DNA from: Nitrospira sp.
GTDB taxonomy: Bacteria; Nitrospirota; Nitrospiria; Nitrospirales; Nitrospiraceae
Assembly (NCBI GenBank): GCA_022226935.1
Contig: CP092081.1
Coordinates: forward strand, 3,150,737-3,214,736
DNA length: 64,000 nt
Direction: 5' to 3'
The notes beneath the pieces were generated by a model, which had not been told where the DNA came from, made no database searches, and worked only from the letters and a program-made list of their open reading frames with translations. Positions 17,521-23,923 of this stretch are shown here, one piece after another. Each line of letters starts with the position of its first letter. Position 1 is the stretch's first letter. The position numbers were made by a program, and so were the translations under genes.

Positions 17521-17536
17521 TCAGGTTCAAACCTGA
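17521..17536. promoter_or_regulatory. 16-bp palindrome in a 356-bp non-coding gap
   Basis: TCAGGTTCAAACCTGA has perfect 7-bp arms and a 2-base centre, the size of a dimeric repressor site. It lies in the gap 17467-17822, which shows no convincing gene. It may be an operator for the HTH gene at 17823 or chance. Confidence 0.35.
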
Positions 17537-17822
17537 AATGGCATCGCCTCTGCACTGTGAGCCGCCACAATCGGGCGTTCGGCCTGAGCTATTCACTCGA
17601 AGTGTCTGCGTCCGGGGGTGAATTGCCCTCTCCCTCGGCTGACCGGCGGCGCAGGTGCTTCCCTGTGACCTCCGCTGCCGGTTCCCAAAGTGTTGTTGTG
17701 ACAGATGTAGGGGCTACGCATGGTGGACCCGGCTGTTCGGGAGGCTCGTCCCCCTCGCGCAGTCGGGGAGGGGCGGTGTCGAAGCCGCTCCTTTCCACCG
17801 CCAGGTCTGAAGGAGTGAGGGG

Positions 17823-18068
17823 ATGGATCAACCGCTGTTGCGAGTCAAAGAAGCCGCGCAACTCCTTCAAGTGAGCAAGTGGACGATCTATCGCTGGATC
17901 GATGAAGGGCGACTGGAGGCGACGAAGATCGGAGGGGGCAGTCTCCGTATTTTCCGTCGTTCCGTGGCGGCTCTGGTCGAGAGCAATCGAACCGATTCCC
18001 GTCCCGCTGACTTCGCGCCGCACTTGAAAATGGTGCCGCTGAGCGGGCGCCGGGCGACCAAGCGATAA
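17823..18068 (+). CDS. Excisionase-family (helix-turn-helix 17) DNA-binding protein
   Basis: The 81-aa protein has the MerR-like/excisionase HTH pattern: LRVKEAAQLLQVSKWTIYRWIDEGRLEATKIGGGSLRIFRRSVAALVE at residues 6-53. The wing-forming GGG-x-LRIF matches the HTH_17 family. The C-terminal 28 residues are basic and unstructured. Such proteins act as phage/plasmid excision factors or as small transcription regulators. No integrase or att site is seen here, so a regulatory role is more likely. AAGGAG precedes the ATG by about 10 bases. Confidence 0.8.
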   Translation: MDQPLLRVKEAAQLLQVSKWTIYRWIDEGRLEATKIGGGSLRIFRRSVAALVESNRTDSRPADFAPHLKMVPLSGRRATKR

Positions 18069-18079
18069 ACGCGTCAAGA

Positions 18080-18163
18080 CGGATCCTGAGGTTGTGCACC
18101 CTTCTTCAGGATCTGCCTCCCCGGGGTGAGTGGGACGGCCTCCCCCTCCACCCCGGCCCCTCG
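18080..18163 (+). repeat. 84-bp two-hairpin element, copy A
   Basis: Differs from copy B (18902-18985) at 4 of 84 positions; the first 49 bases are identical. Two perfect 8-bp hairpins are present: 18082-18089 with 18106-18113 (the loop contains GTGCAC), and 18121-18128 with 18149-18156. It lies upstream of the P460 gene. Arms are preserved between copies, which suggests a structured RNA or protein site. Confidence 0.75.
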
Positions 18164-18222
18164 GGGGCGGATTGCGAGATGTGCATGGAGTGCCAGGCAT
18201 GATGCAGAGAGGAGAAGTGCCC

Positions 18223-18768
18223 ATGGTCAAGATGATCTGCGCGATGGCGGTGTTGGTGAGCCTGAGTTGGGTTGGTGGTCTGGCAGGAGCGGTGGTTCAC
18301 GCTGCCTCTCCAAAGGACGGCGAGGTGGCGCTGCCGGCCGACTACGCCAATTGGCCGAAATTTTTGAGCGGGGTACAACGGGAAGATACGAAGCAGGTGC
18401 GGGAGTTGTATGTGAATCCGGGCGTCGCCAAGGCCTGCCCGGCGGGGGCGTTTCCTCACGGCACCAGGCTGGTGATGGAACTGTATAAGGCGAAGACTGA
18501 GGGCGAGACGGTAGTAAAGGGCACGGATGGGAAGTTGATCAAGGGCGATCTGGCGAAAATCTTTGTCATGGAAAAAAACGAGGGGTGGGGGCAGGACGTG
18601 CCGGATAATTTGAAGAACGGTAGCTGGGTGTTTGGCGCCTATGGCCCTGATGGCAAAGCGCTGGCCGAAGACTTCACGAAGTGCCGGGCCTGCCACGCGC
18701 CGTTGGCGCAGAAAGATTTCGTGCATCGGATGGATGAGTTCTGCGCCCTCAGCCAGAAGGTGCACTAG
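18223..18768 (+). CDS. Cytochrome P460 family protein
   Basis: The 181-aa protein has a signal peptide (about residues 1-27) and a mature domain with the P460 layout: YANWPKF, FPHGTRLVMELYK, KIFVMEKNEG, NGSWVFGAYGPDGK, and a C-terminal heme-c site CRACH with APLAQKDFVH after it. P460 proteins carry a c-type heme often cross-linked to a Lys and oxidise hydroxylamine or handle nitric oxide; activity here is not proven. AGAGGAG at 18208-18214 supports ATG 18223. A degenerate paralog lies at 20253. The upstream leader carries the duplicated hairpin element. Confidence 0.85.
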   Translation: MVKMICAMAVLVSLSWVGGLAGAVVHAASPKDGEVALPADYANWPKFLSGVQREDTKQVRELYVNPGVAKACPAGAFPHGTRLVMELYKAKTEGETVVKGTDGKLIKGDLAKIFVMEKNEGWGQDVPDNLKNGSWVFGAYGPDGKALAEDFTKCRACHAPLAQKDFVHRMDEFCALSQKVH

Positions 18769-18901
18769 CCGGCGGCATCGACGATGCGGGATGCGAACGA
18801 TGGGGCCTGTGTGCGGGTCTTGACCTACCTCCTCGCAGGACGCCCAAGGGGGGCGGTGGTTGGCCGCCTCCCATTTTTGCCCCGCTGTGCATCGGTTTTC
18901 T

Positions 18902-18985
18902 CGGATCCTGAGGTTGTGCACCCTTCTTCAGGATCTGCCTCCCCGGGGTGAATGGGATGGCCTCCCCCTTCACCCCGGCCCTTCG
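18902..18985 (+). repeat. 84-bp two-hairpin element, copy B
   Basis: Near-identical to copy A at 18080. Arms 18904-18911 with 18928-18935, and 18943-18950 with 18971-18978, are perfect, with all four substitutions outside the paired arms. It lies 88 bp upstream of the TPR gene start. Confidence 0.75.
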
Positions 18986-19072
18986 AGGCATCGGCGGTTT
19001 GGAGGTGCCGAGCTGAAGCGGACGAGCAGAATGGACAAGAATCGATCGAGGGTCCTGAGGAGAGGTGATCGG

Positions 19073-20221
19073 ATGACGCAGCGGTGGTGTCGAATGGGGT
19101 TCGTCAGCCTGCTCGCGCTGGTGGTGGTGTGCAACGGCGTGACCGGGACGGGCGCCATGGAGGTGGATGGCTGGACGCAGCGCTTCGAGGAGGGCGTGAA
19201 GGCCCGGGAAGCGGCGCGGTACGCGAAGGCTGAACCGATTCTGATGCAGGTCTTGCGGGAAGCCGAACAGGGTGGCGCCGATGACGCGCGAGTGGCGCTG
19301 GCCGCGAACCAGCTGGGATTGTTGTATCACGACCAGGGCAGGCTCTCAGAAGCCGAAGCACTCTATCTGCGCGCGCTCGGCACGTGGGAGGCTCAACTGG
19401 GGCCGGAGCACGAAGACGTCGCCGCCGCATTGAACAATCTGGCGGAAATCGCCCATGCCAAAGGCGATTGGCGTGCGGCGGAACCATTGTATGAGCGAGT
19501 GCTGAAGATCGAACGCCAGACGCTGGGCCCGGCGCATCCCGATGTCGCGATCAGCTTGAACAATCTGGCCGAGCTCTACCGCAAGCAGGGACGAGAGACG
19601 GCTGCCGAATCGACGTACCGATTGGCGCTCACGCTGATGGAGCAGGCGCATGGCCCCGATCATGTTGAGCTGGGGCCGGTGCTCAATAACCTGGCTGCGT
19701 TATACAAGGGCCGTGGGATGTATGCCTGGGCCGAACCGTTGTACGAACGGGCCTTGAAGGTCCGTCGGCTTCACTTCGGCAACGACCATCCGGCTGTGGT
19801 GATGAGTTTGAACAACCTGGCCTGCCTGTACCAAGCCGAGGGGCTGTATGCCTCGGCGCAACGCCATTTCGACGAAGCCTTGACGCTCGCCGAGCGGCTC
19901 TCCGGCCCTCAGAGCGCTCTGGCCGGCACGATTATAGGCAACATGGCGTTCCTGGCCGATCAACAGGGACTGATGGCTCAGGCGCAACTGTGGTATCAGC
20001 GCGCGCTGGTGATTCAGCAACAGCAACTCGGGGTGCACCACCCCACGGTTGGACTCCTGGTGGAACGATATGCCGTGGTACTCGACAGCATCGGCCAATC
20101 GGTGGAGGCCGGACTATATGCGGCGCGCGCCGCATCGATTCGCGCACGGTCTCAGCCCGGAGCGGTGAAGCAGGGCGCGGTCTCTTACCTTGGCGCGACG
20201 GTTGGAGAAGCCAGTCGATAA
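19073..20221 (+). CDS. Secreted tetratricopeptide (TPR) repeat protein
   Basis: The 382-aa protein has a signal peptide (about residues 1-28) and at least six 42-residue TPR units of the kinesin-light-chain/TPR_10-12 type. These are recognised by repeated LNNLA, LY...G, A-x-P-LYERAL and HP-x-V motifs. TPR arrays are protein-binding scaffolds; the partner is unknown. GAGGAGAGG at 19057-19065 supports ATG 19073; ATG 19031 is a weaker alternative. It sits between the P460 gene and its degenerate paralog. Confidence 0.85.
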   Translation: MTQRWCRMGFVSLLALVVVCNGVTGTGAMEVDGWTQRFEEGVKAREAARYAKAEPILMQVLREAEQGGADDARVALAANQLGLLYHDQGRLSEAEALYLRALGTWEAQLGPEHEDVAAALNNLAEIAHAKGDWRAAEPLYERVLKIERQTLGPAHPDVAISLNNLAELYRKQGRETAAESTYRLALTLMEQAHGPDHVELGPVLNNLAALYKGRGMYAWAEPLYERALKVRRLHFGNDHPAVVMSLNNLACLYQAEGLYASAQRHFDEALTLAERLSGPQSALAGTIIGNMAFLADQQGLMAQAQLWYQRALVIQQQQLGVHHPTVGLLVERYAVVLDSIGQSVEAGLYAARAASIRARSQPGAVKQGAVSYLGATVGEASR

Positions 20222-20252
20222 CCTGTGCCCCGATCAGAAAGGAAGGTGGTCC

Positions 20253-20777
20253 ATGCCGGTCAGTGACGCGGTGGCATCTCCTCAACGAACGACGGTCGCC
20301 GGGAAGCCGTACGACCAGACAGGATTGAATGTAGCGGTGGTGCGCTTGTTGGCGCTGGCGTTGGACATCAGCGGAGGGTGGTCGCCGGCTCCGCCCGCAG
20401 CCGGATTGATGATCCCGTTCGGCTATCGAGACTGGCCCCATCTTACGTCGCTTGTGCAGTCGTCTGGCGGGGCGCAAGAGCTCAGGTTTTACGTGTGCCC
20501 GAATGCGCTCCTCACGGCGGATGATCGATCATTTCCCGTGGGGACGGTGTTCGTGGTGGAATCCGAACCCTGTCCGGTAGGAATCGGCGCGCAGGAATCT
20601 CGTCCAGCGGTGTTTGTCATGGAAAAATGCGCGGGGATGACCCGGGATGAGGACGGGCCCGCACAGTCCGAATTGTGGATCTATGCGAGCTGGGATTCCG
20701 GCGGCCACGTGGCGACGGCGGATCCGGAACGATGTGGAATCTGCCGCTTGCCGTGGCTCACGCCGGGTCGCAATTGA
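20253..20777 (+). CDS. Degenerate cytochrome P460-like protein lacking the heme His
   Basis: The 174-aa product aligns by eye with the P460 protein at 18223: YRDWPHL, ELRFYV, FPVGTVFVVES, RPAVFVMEKC, SELWIYASWDSGG. The heme site is CGICR, with Arg in place of the axial His of CxxCH, so normal c-type heme attachment is not expected. No clear signal peptide is seen. AAAGGAAGG (20238-20246) supports ATG 20253. It may be a non-catalytic P460 relative or a decaying copy; the frame is intact, arguing for retained function. Confidence 0.65.
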   Translation: MPVSDAVASPQRTTVAGKPYDQTGLNVAVVRLLALALDISGGWSPAPPAAGLMIPFGYRDWPHLTSLVQSSGGAQELRFYVCPNALLTADDRSFPVGTVFVVESEPCPVGIGAQESRPAVFVMEKCAGMTRDEDGPAQSELWIYASWDSGGHVATADPERCGICRLPWLTPGRN

Positions 20778-20834
20778 TGATCGGTGGACGGAGCTCGACG
20801 GTTGGACTGCGCTGACCACGCAGTGGGCTCCGAT

Positions 20835-20864
20835 GAGGGAAGCGTACGCCCATACGCTTCCCTC
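20835..20864 (+). terminator. 12-bp perfect hairpin after P460-like gene
   Basis: Arms 20835-20846 and 20853-20864 are perfectly complementary with a 6-base loop. It lies 57 bp after the stop at 20777 and is followed by a pyrimidine-rich stretch. Probable terminator. Confidence 0.6.
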
Positions 20865-20915
20865 TCCCACCTTCTTCCTGCCGGTTGACCCGCTCCCACC
20901 ATCACATTCAACACC

Positions 20916-20941
20916 GTCCGCAAATGTTGTAGAATGCGGAC
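20916..20941. promoter_or_regulatory. Inverted repeat upstream of SmbP-like gene
   Basis: GTCCGCA (20916-20922) and TGCGGAC (20935-20941) flank a 12-bp spacer containing TAGAAT, a possible -10. It could be an operator for a metal regulator; not matched to a known box. Confidence 0.35.
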
Positions 20942-20981
20942 AAGTAGATCAGCTGCTCACCATTACACAGGAGGAATGCGT

Positions 20982-21284
20982 ATGACAGGATTACGTGCAG
21001 GAGTGGTGGTTGCTTCGTTGTGTGCCCTTGTGGCGGTTGCGCCGGCGAACGTGGCGCTGGCCGACGGCGGCGGACATGTGAAGGAAGTGATCAAACACGC
21101 CAAGGAAGGCGTGGAGCATGAGAAGGAAGCGATTAAGCATCTGGAGGAAGCGGTCAAGGGGAGTAACGATCCGCATGCGAAAGAGGCGTTAGAGCATGCC
21201 AAAGAGGCCGTCAAGCATGCTGAGGAATCCTTGGCCCATGCCGAACAGGCATCGAGCAAAAAAGGCAAAGGGAAGAGCAAGTAA
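20982..21284 (+). CDS. SmbP-like small periplasmic metal-binding protein
   Basis: The 100-aa product has a signal peptide (about residues 1-27, ending NVALA) and a mature helix built of repeated HAKE/EHEKEAIKHLEEAVK heptads with about ten His, then a Lys-rich tail. This is the pattern of SmbP from ammonia oxidisers, which binds copper and other divalent metals in the periplasm. ATG 20982 is 7 bases after AGGAGG (20969-20974); ATG 20976 is too close. It lies in a metal-rich neighbourhood next to promoter copy 6. Confidence 0.8.
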   Translation: MTGLRAGVVVASLCALVAVAPANVALADGGGHVKEVIKHAKEGVEHEKEAIKHLEEAVKGSNDPHAKEALEHAKEAVKHAEESLAHAEQASSKKGKGKSK

Positions 21285-21456
21285 CCAGACGATGAGGCCA
21301 CGGCGGGAAGCAGAGACGATCCGGCTTCCCCCGTGGCGTTCCGCCGGCCTCGCAACCGCCGGTCATGTCCTGCCGTTCGTCTCCACCCTCGACCGGGTTT
21401 CCTGAATCGCCGCAATCCTGTATAACCTCTTGCCGATGGTGGTCCGGAAACGATAC

Positions 21457-21520
21457 TGTAGCATCGGTAAGCATCCATGAGTGCGCGTCTGTAGACGACC
21501 GGATGCCTCGGGGCTATAAC
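21457..21520 (+). promoter_or_regulatory. Repeated promoter element, copy 6 (expanded by one unit)
   Basis: Units at 21457 (TGTAGCA), 21467 (GTAAGCA), 21477 (ATGAGTG) and 21487 (GTCTGTA) keep 10-bp register, one unit more than the other copies. TAGACG (21492-21497) and TATAAC (21515-21520) are 17 bp apart. The extra 10 bp keeps the sites on the same face of the helix relative to the promoter. Confidence 0.65.
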
Positions 21521-21543
21521 TCTCACCCTAGGGAGGTAGCCCC

Positions 21544-21888
21544 ATGCGATGTGTCTGTATAGTCCTGATCCAGCTCCTGATGGTGGCAGGGGGGACAGCG
21601 GGATGGGGGGCTGACGACTCGCTTGAGCGGCTGTTGCGAGCGCAGGCCTTCAACAGGGAGTTCGAAGGGTTTGATTCCTATTACGTCAAGATTGAGGCGG
21701 ATCAGCCGCAACCCGACGGATCGCATGAAGTACTGGCCATCGCCAGCGGGAAATTTTCAGACAATACAAAGCGCATGAAAGTGTTATTTCTCATCATGGA
21801 TGGTCTCATTGTCGGCGGTCAGGTGCTGGAAGGCACGGGTCTTCCTCCGTGCCTGACGCCGGAGCATCGTTCGTCTTCATCCCTTTAA
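21544..21888 (+). CDS. Small secreted protein of unknown function
   Basis: The 114-aa product has a signal peptide (about residues 1-22, ending GWGAD) and a mature part with no motif I recognise (FDSYYVKIEADQ, DNTKRMKVLFLIMDGLIVGGQVLEGTGLPPC). AGGGAGGT precedes ATG 21544. Promoter copy 6 drives it, so it belongs to the same putative regulon as the Cys/His proteins although it lacks their motifs. The cupredoxin-like gene follows 18 bp downstream, probably in the same operon. Confidence 0.65.
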   Translation: MRCVCIVLIQLLMVAGGTAGWGADDSLERLLRAQAFNREFEGFDSYYVKIEADQPQPDGSHEVLAIASGKFSDNTKRMKVLFLIMDGLIVGGQVLEGTGLPPCLTPEHRSSSSL

Positions 21889-21906
21889 CCCGACAGGAGG
21901 TTGTGT

Positions 21907-22386
21907 ATGCTGAGCAGGAGTGCAGTCTTGTTTATTGGTGCGTTGAGTCTGTTGTCGAGCGCCACGAGCGCCTGGGCGCTGCAGGCCGGCGGCGTCGAGG
22001 TGGGCGATCTCGAGACCGGTTCGGTGGTGGGACAGCCGTTCAAGGAATTGGAAGTGGACGCGCAGTTGTTTGCGGTCGAAGTGGGCACCCTGAAGGCCTG
22101 GTATCCACCAACCACGGTCATCGACTTCAAAGTCCGTCCCGGCCGGCCGGTGTTGCTGAAGGTGACGAATAACACGTCCACGGACCGTGGCTTCCAAATG
22201 ACGGATCCGGTCAACGCCGCCTCCCCGTTCGTGCTCAAGGCCGAAGTGGTGCTCAAGCCCGGTGAGACGAAGTATATCGGTATTCCGACCAGCGATTTGT
22301 TCAACGCCACGCAGGGCAACACCCTGACCTATCGGGACCAGCTGAACCCGAAGCAGCCTGGCGGCCAGTTGATCATGATCAAGTAA
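21907..22386 (+). CDS. Secreted cupredoxin-like domain protein
   Basis: The 159-aa protein has a signal peptide (about residues 1-24, ending SAWAL) and a beta-sandwich-like domain (KAWYPPTTVIDFKVRPGRPVLLKVTNNTSTDRGFQMTDP; VLKPGETKYIGIPTSDL) typical of cupredoxin-like folds. No Cys or His is present in the mature chain, so a classical type 1 copper site is absent. AGGAGG at 21895-21900 supports ATG 21907. It is probably co-transcribed with 21544. Confidence 0.68.
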   Translation: MLSRSAVLFIGALSLLSSATSAWALQAGGVEVGDLETGSVVGQPFKELEVDAQLFAVEVGTLKAWYPPTTVIDFKVRPGRPVLLKVTNNTSTDRGFQMTDPVNAASPFVLKAEVVLKPGETKYIGIPTSDLFNATQGNTLTYRDQLNPKQPGGQLIMIK

Positions 22387-22409
22387 TTGCCGAATCGATT
22401 CGGTTGTTG

Positions 22410-22445
22410 CAACGCCCCGTTCATCCCCGGATGGACGGGGCGTTG
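22410..22445 (+). terminator. Hairpin terminator after cupredoxin-like gene
   Basis: Arms 22410-22420 and 22435-22445 (11 bp perfect) extend inward by CATCC/GGATG. It lies 24 bp after the stop and is followed by TCGTT. It separates the gene from the convergent Slp gene. Confidence 0.65.
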
Positions 22446-22555
22446 TCGTTCAGGGCAGCCCTTATCAGAATTCCGCCCGGTGCAAGAAGGGCGCGCGCGC
22501 CGGCTCATTGTGCTCACGCGTGTCGAGCGGCGGGAGAATGCCGGAAATGGACATG

Positions 22556-23107
22556 CTACCAGTAGTAAGGAAAACGTCCGTACGGACCCCAGTAGGGATG
22601 CCAGAAGGGGCTGTAGTAGGGGTAGGGGCGGTATCGAGGGAGGTTCGACTCCTGAGACGGAATCCATGTGCGAAACGTGGTGATCTCAAGCACGGGATAG
22701 GTGTAGTCGGTCTCATCCAGCGGCTGAGTGACCGAGCCGGTCAGCTGGCCGGTGATAGTAAGGAAGGTCCCCTGCGGCACGGTCGCAGGGTCCAGAAAAT
22801 CCCGTCGAATCGCAATGAATCGTCCCTGCGATTTCATGAGGTCCAGAGACGGCTGCTGCGCCTCATTGAGAGGGAGCTGCAGCACTTCAAGGCGGGTGCC
22901 ATCTTTCATGCGCCGGGCCGAGAGCACTTGCCCGCCCAGCACGAGGGTCTGTCCTTTGAACGACTCCGGGGCGGCTTTGATCTGCGAAAACTGGGGCGTC
23001 GTCGCGGCGGCGTCTTCCGCCTCGCGCTGATCGGCGGAGGTCGCGCAGGCGGTCAGGATCGCGGCCATCCACAAAATACCGAGGCCCTGTAGAAGTTTGC
23101 CCCGCAT
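22556..23107 (-). CDS. Slp family outer membrane lipoprotein
   Basis: The 183-aa product has a lipoprotein signal peptide with lipobox LTAC (Cys about residue 21). The Slp domain follows: FSQIKAAPESFKGQTLVLGGQVLSARRMKDGTRLEVLQLPL, GRFIAIRRDFLDPATVPQGTFLTITGQLTG, YPVLEITTFRTW. The C-terminal tail is rich in Tyr/Pro/Trp. Slp lipoproteins sit in the outer membrane and are stress- or starvation-linked; the exact role is unclear. ATG 23107 is chosen over ATG 23116 because the latter lies within a TATAAT box. It is divergent from the DsbA-like gene. Confidence 0.82.
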   Translation of the reverse strand: MRGKLLQGLGILWMAAILTACATSADQREAEDAAATTPQFSQIKAAPESFKGQTLVLGGQVLSARRMKDGTRLEVLQLPLNEAQQPSLDLMKSQGRFIAIRRDFLDPATVPQGTFLTITGQLTGSVTQPLDETDYTYPVLEITTFRTWIPSQESNLPRYRPYPYYSPFWHPYWGPYGRFPYYW

Positions 23108-23111
23108 CGTT

Positions 23112-23157
23112 GGCATTATAACAGACGCATAAGTGTGCGAGCATTGTTTATAATGCC
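23112..23157. promoter_or_regulatory. Divergent -10 boxes forming an inverted repeat
   Basis: TATAATGCC at 23149-23157 (plus) and the same 9-mer on the minus strand at 23120-23112 face outward towards the DsbA-like and Slp genes, 28 bp apart. Each could be a -10 box; good -35 boxes are not evident, suggesting activator dependence or a regulator site. Confidence 0.5.
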
Positions 23158-23203
23158 GACGAGCCTATGACACGATTCAATTTTGAAAAAAGGAGTGCAG
23201 CGT

Positions 23204-23848
23204 ATGGTGATGCGTCCCGTGTGGCACAGTGGTCTGTTCGTGGGTCTGTTGGTGATGGGGCTCGTGGGGTTGGCGAGCACGGCGCAGGCGGCAAAAACTG
23301 AACTCAAGGGCAATTTTCAAATTCTCAGTGAGGAAAAATCGACCCACAAACCGGGCAAGGTCCAATTGGTCGAGTTCGCCGATTTCTATTGCCCGCATTG
23401 CCACCGCTTCGATGGCGAAGGGCTGATGATTCTCGAGAAGGAATTCGGGAACAAAATCGAAGCCGTCATGGTGGGGTATCCGGTGATTCCCGGCAAATTG
23501 CCGACGGCCTTCGATATGTATGAACAGGCCAAGAGCATGGGCAAAGGCAACGAGATGAAGCGGGCGCTGTTCCGGACCATCCACAAAGACAAGGTCGGCA
23601 TCATCGACAAGGCGATTCGTGAAGTGTTGATTCGCGAGGTCGGACTGAATCCGGCGGCCTTCGAGGAAGGACTGGCCAGCGCGAAACCGGCGAAGGCGTT
23701 CGAAGACGGGCGGAAATGGGGCGATCGCATCAAGATCCAGCAGACCCCGACCGTGTTGCTCGACGGCAACATCAAGGTGGAGCAAATCGATCCGGAGAAT
23801 TTGAAGCTGATCATCCAAAGCATCCTCGATGGAGACAGCAAAAAGTAG
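23204..23848 (+). CDS. DsbA-like thiol:disulfide oxidoreductase
   Basis: The 214-aa protein has a signal peptide (about residues 1-29, ending STAQA) and a thioredoxin fold with the active site FADFYCPHCHRF (CPHC, as in DsbA). A helical insertion follows, then the cis-Pro loop IQQTPTVLLDG. It would oxidise or isomerise cysteines of exported proteins, plausibly including cytochromes or the Cys-rich proteins nearby. AGGAG at 23191-23195 supports ATG 23204. The P-type ATPase gene follows 75 bp downstream. Confidence 0.88.
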   Translation: MVMRPVWHSGLFVGLLVMGLVGLASTAQAAKTELKGNFQILSEEKSTHKPGKVQLVEFADFYCPHCHRFDGEGLMILEKEFGNKIEAVMVGYPVIPGKLPTAFDMYEQAKSMGKGNEMKRALFRTIHKDKVGIIDKAIREVLIREVGLNPAAFEEGLASAKPAKAFEDGRKWGDRIKIQQTPTVLLDGNIKVEQIDPENLKLIIQSILDGDSKK

Positions 23849-23923
23849 ACGTCGTTTCTCTTGACGTGTGAAGTATCCATCGTCCGGAGCGAAAGAGGAA
23901 CGACCAGATACGAGGGCGAGCGC

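Noticed and set aside
17823-18068. Prophage or integrative element marked by the excisionase-like gene
   Set aside because: No integrase, tRNA, att repeats or phage genes are nearby; many small HTH_17 proteins are not phage-linked.
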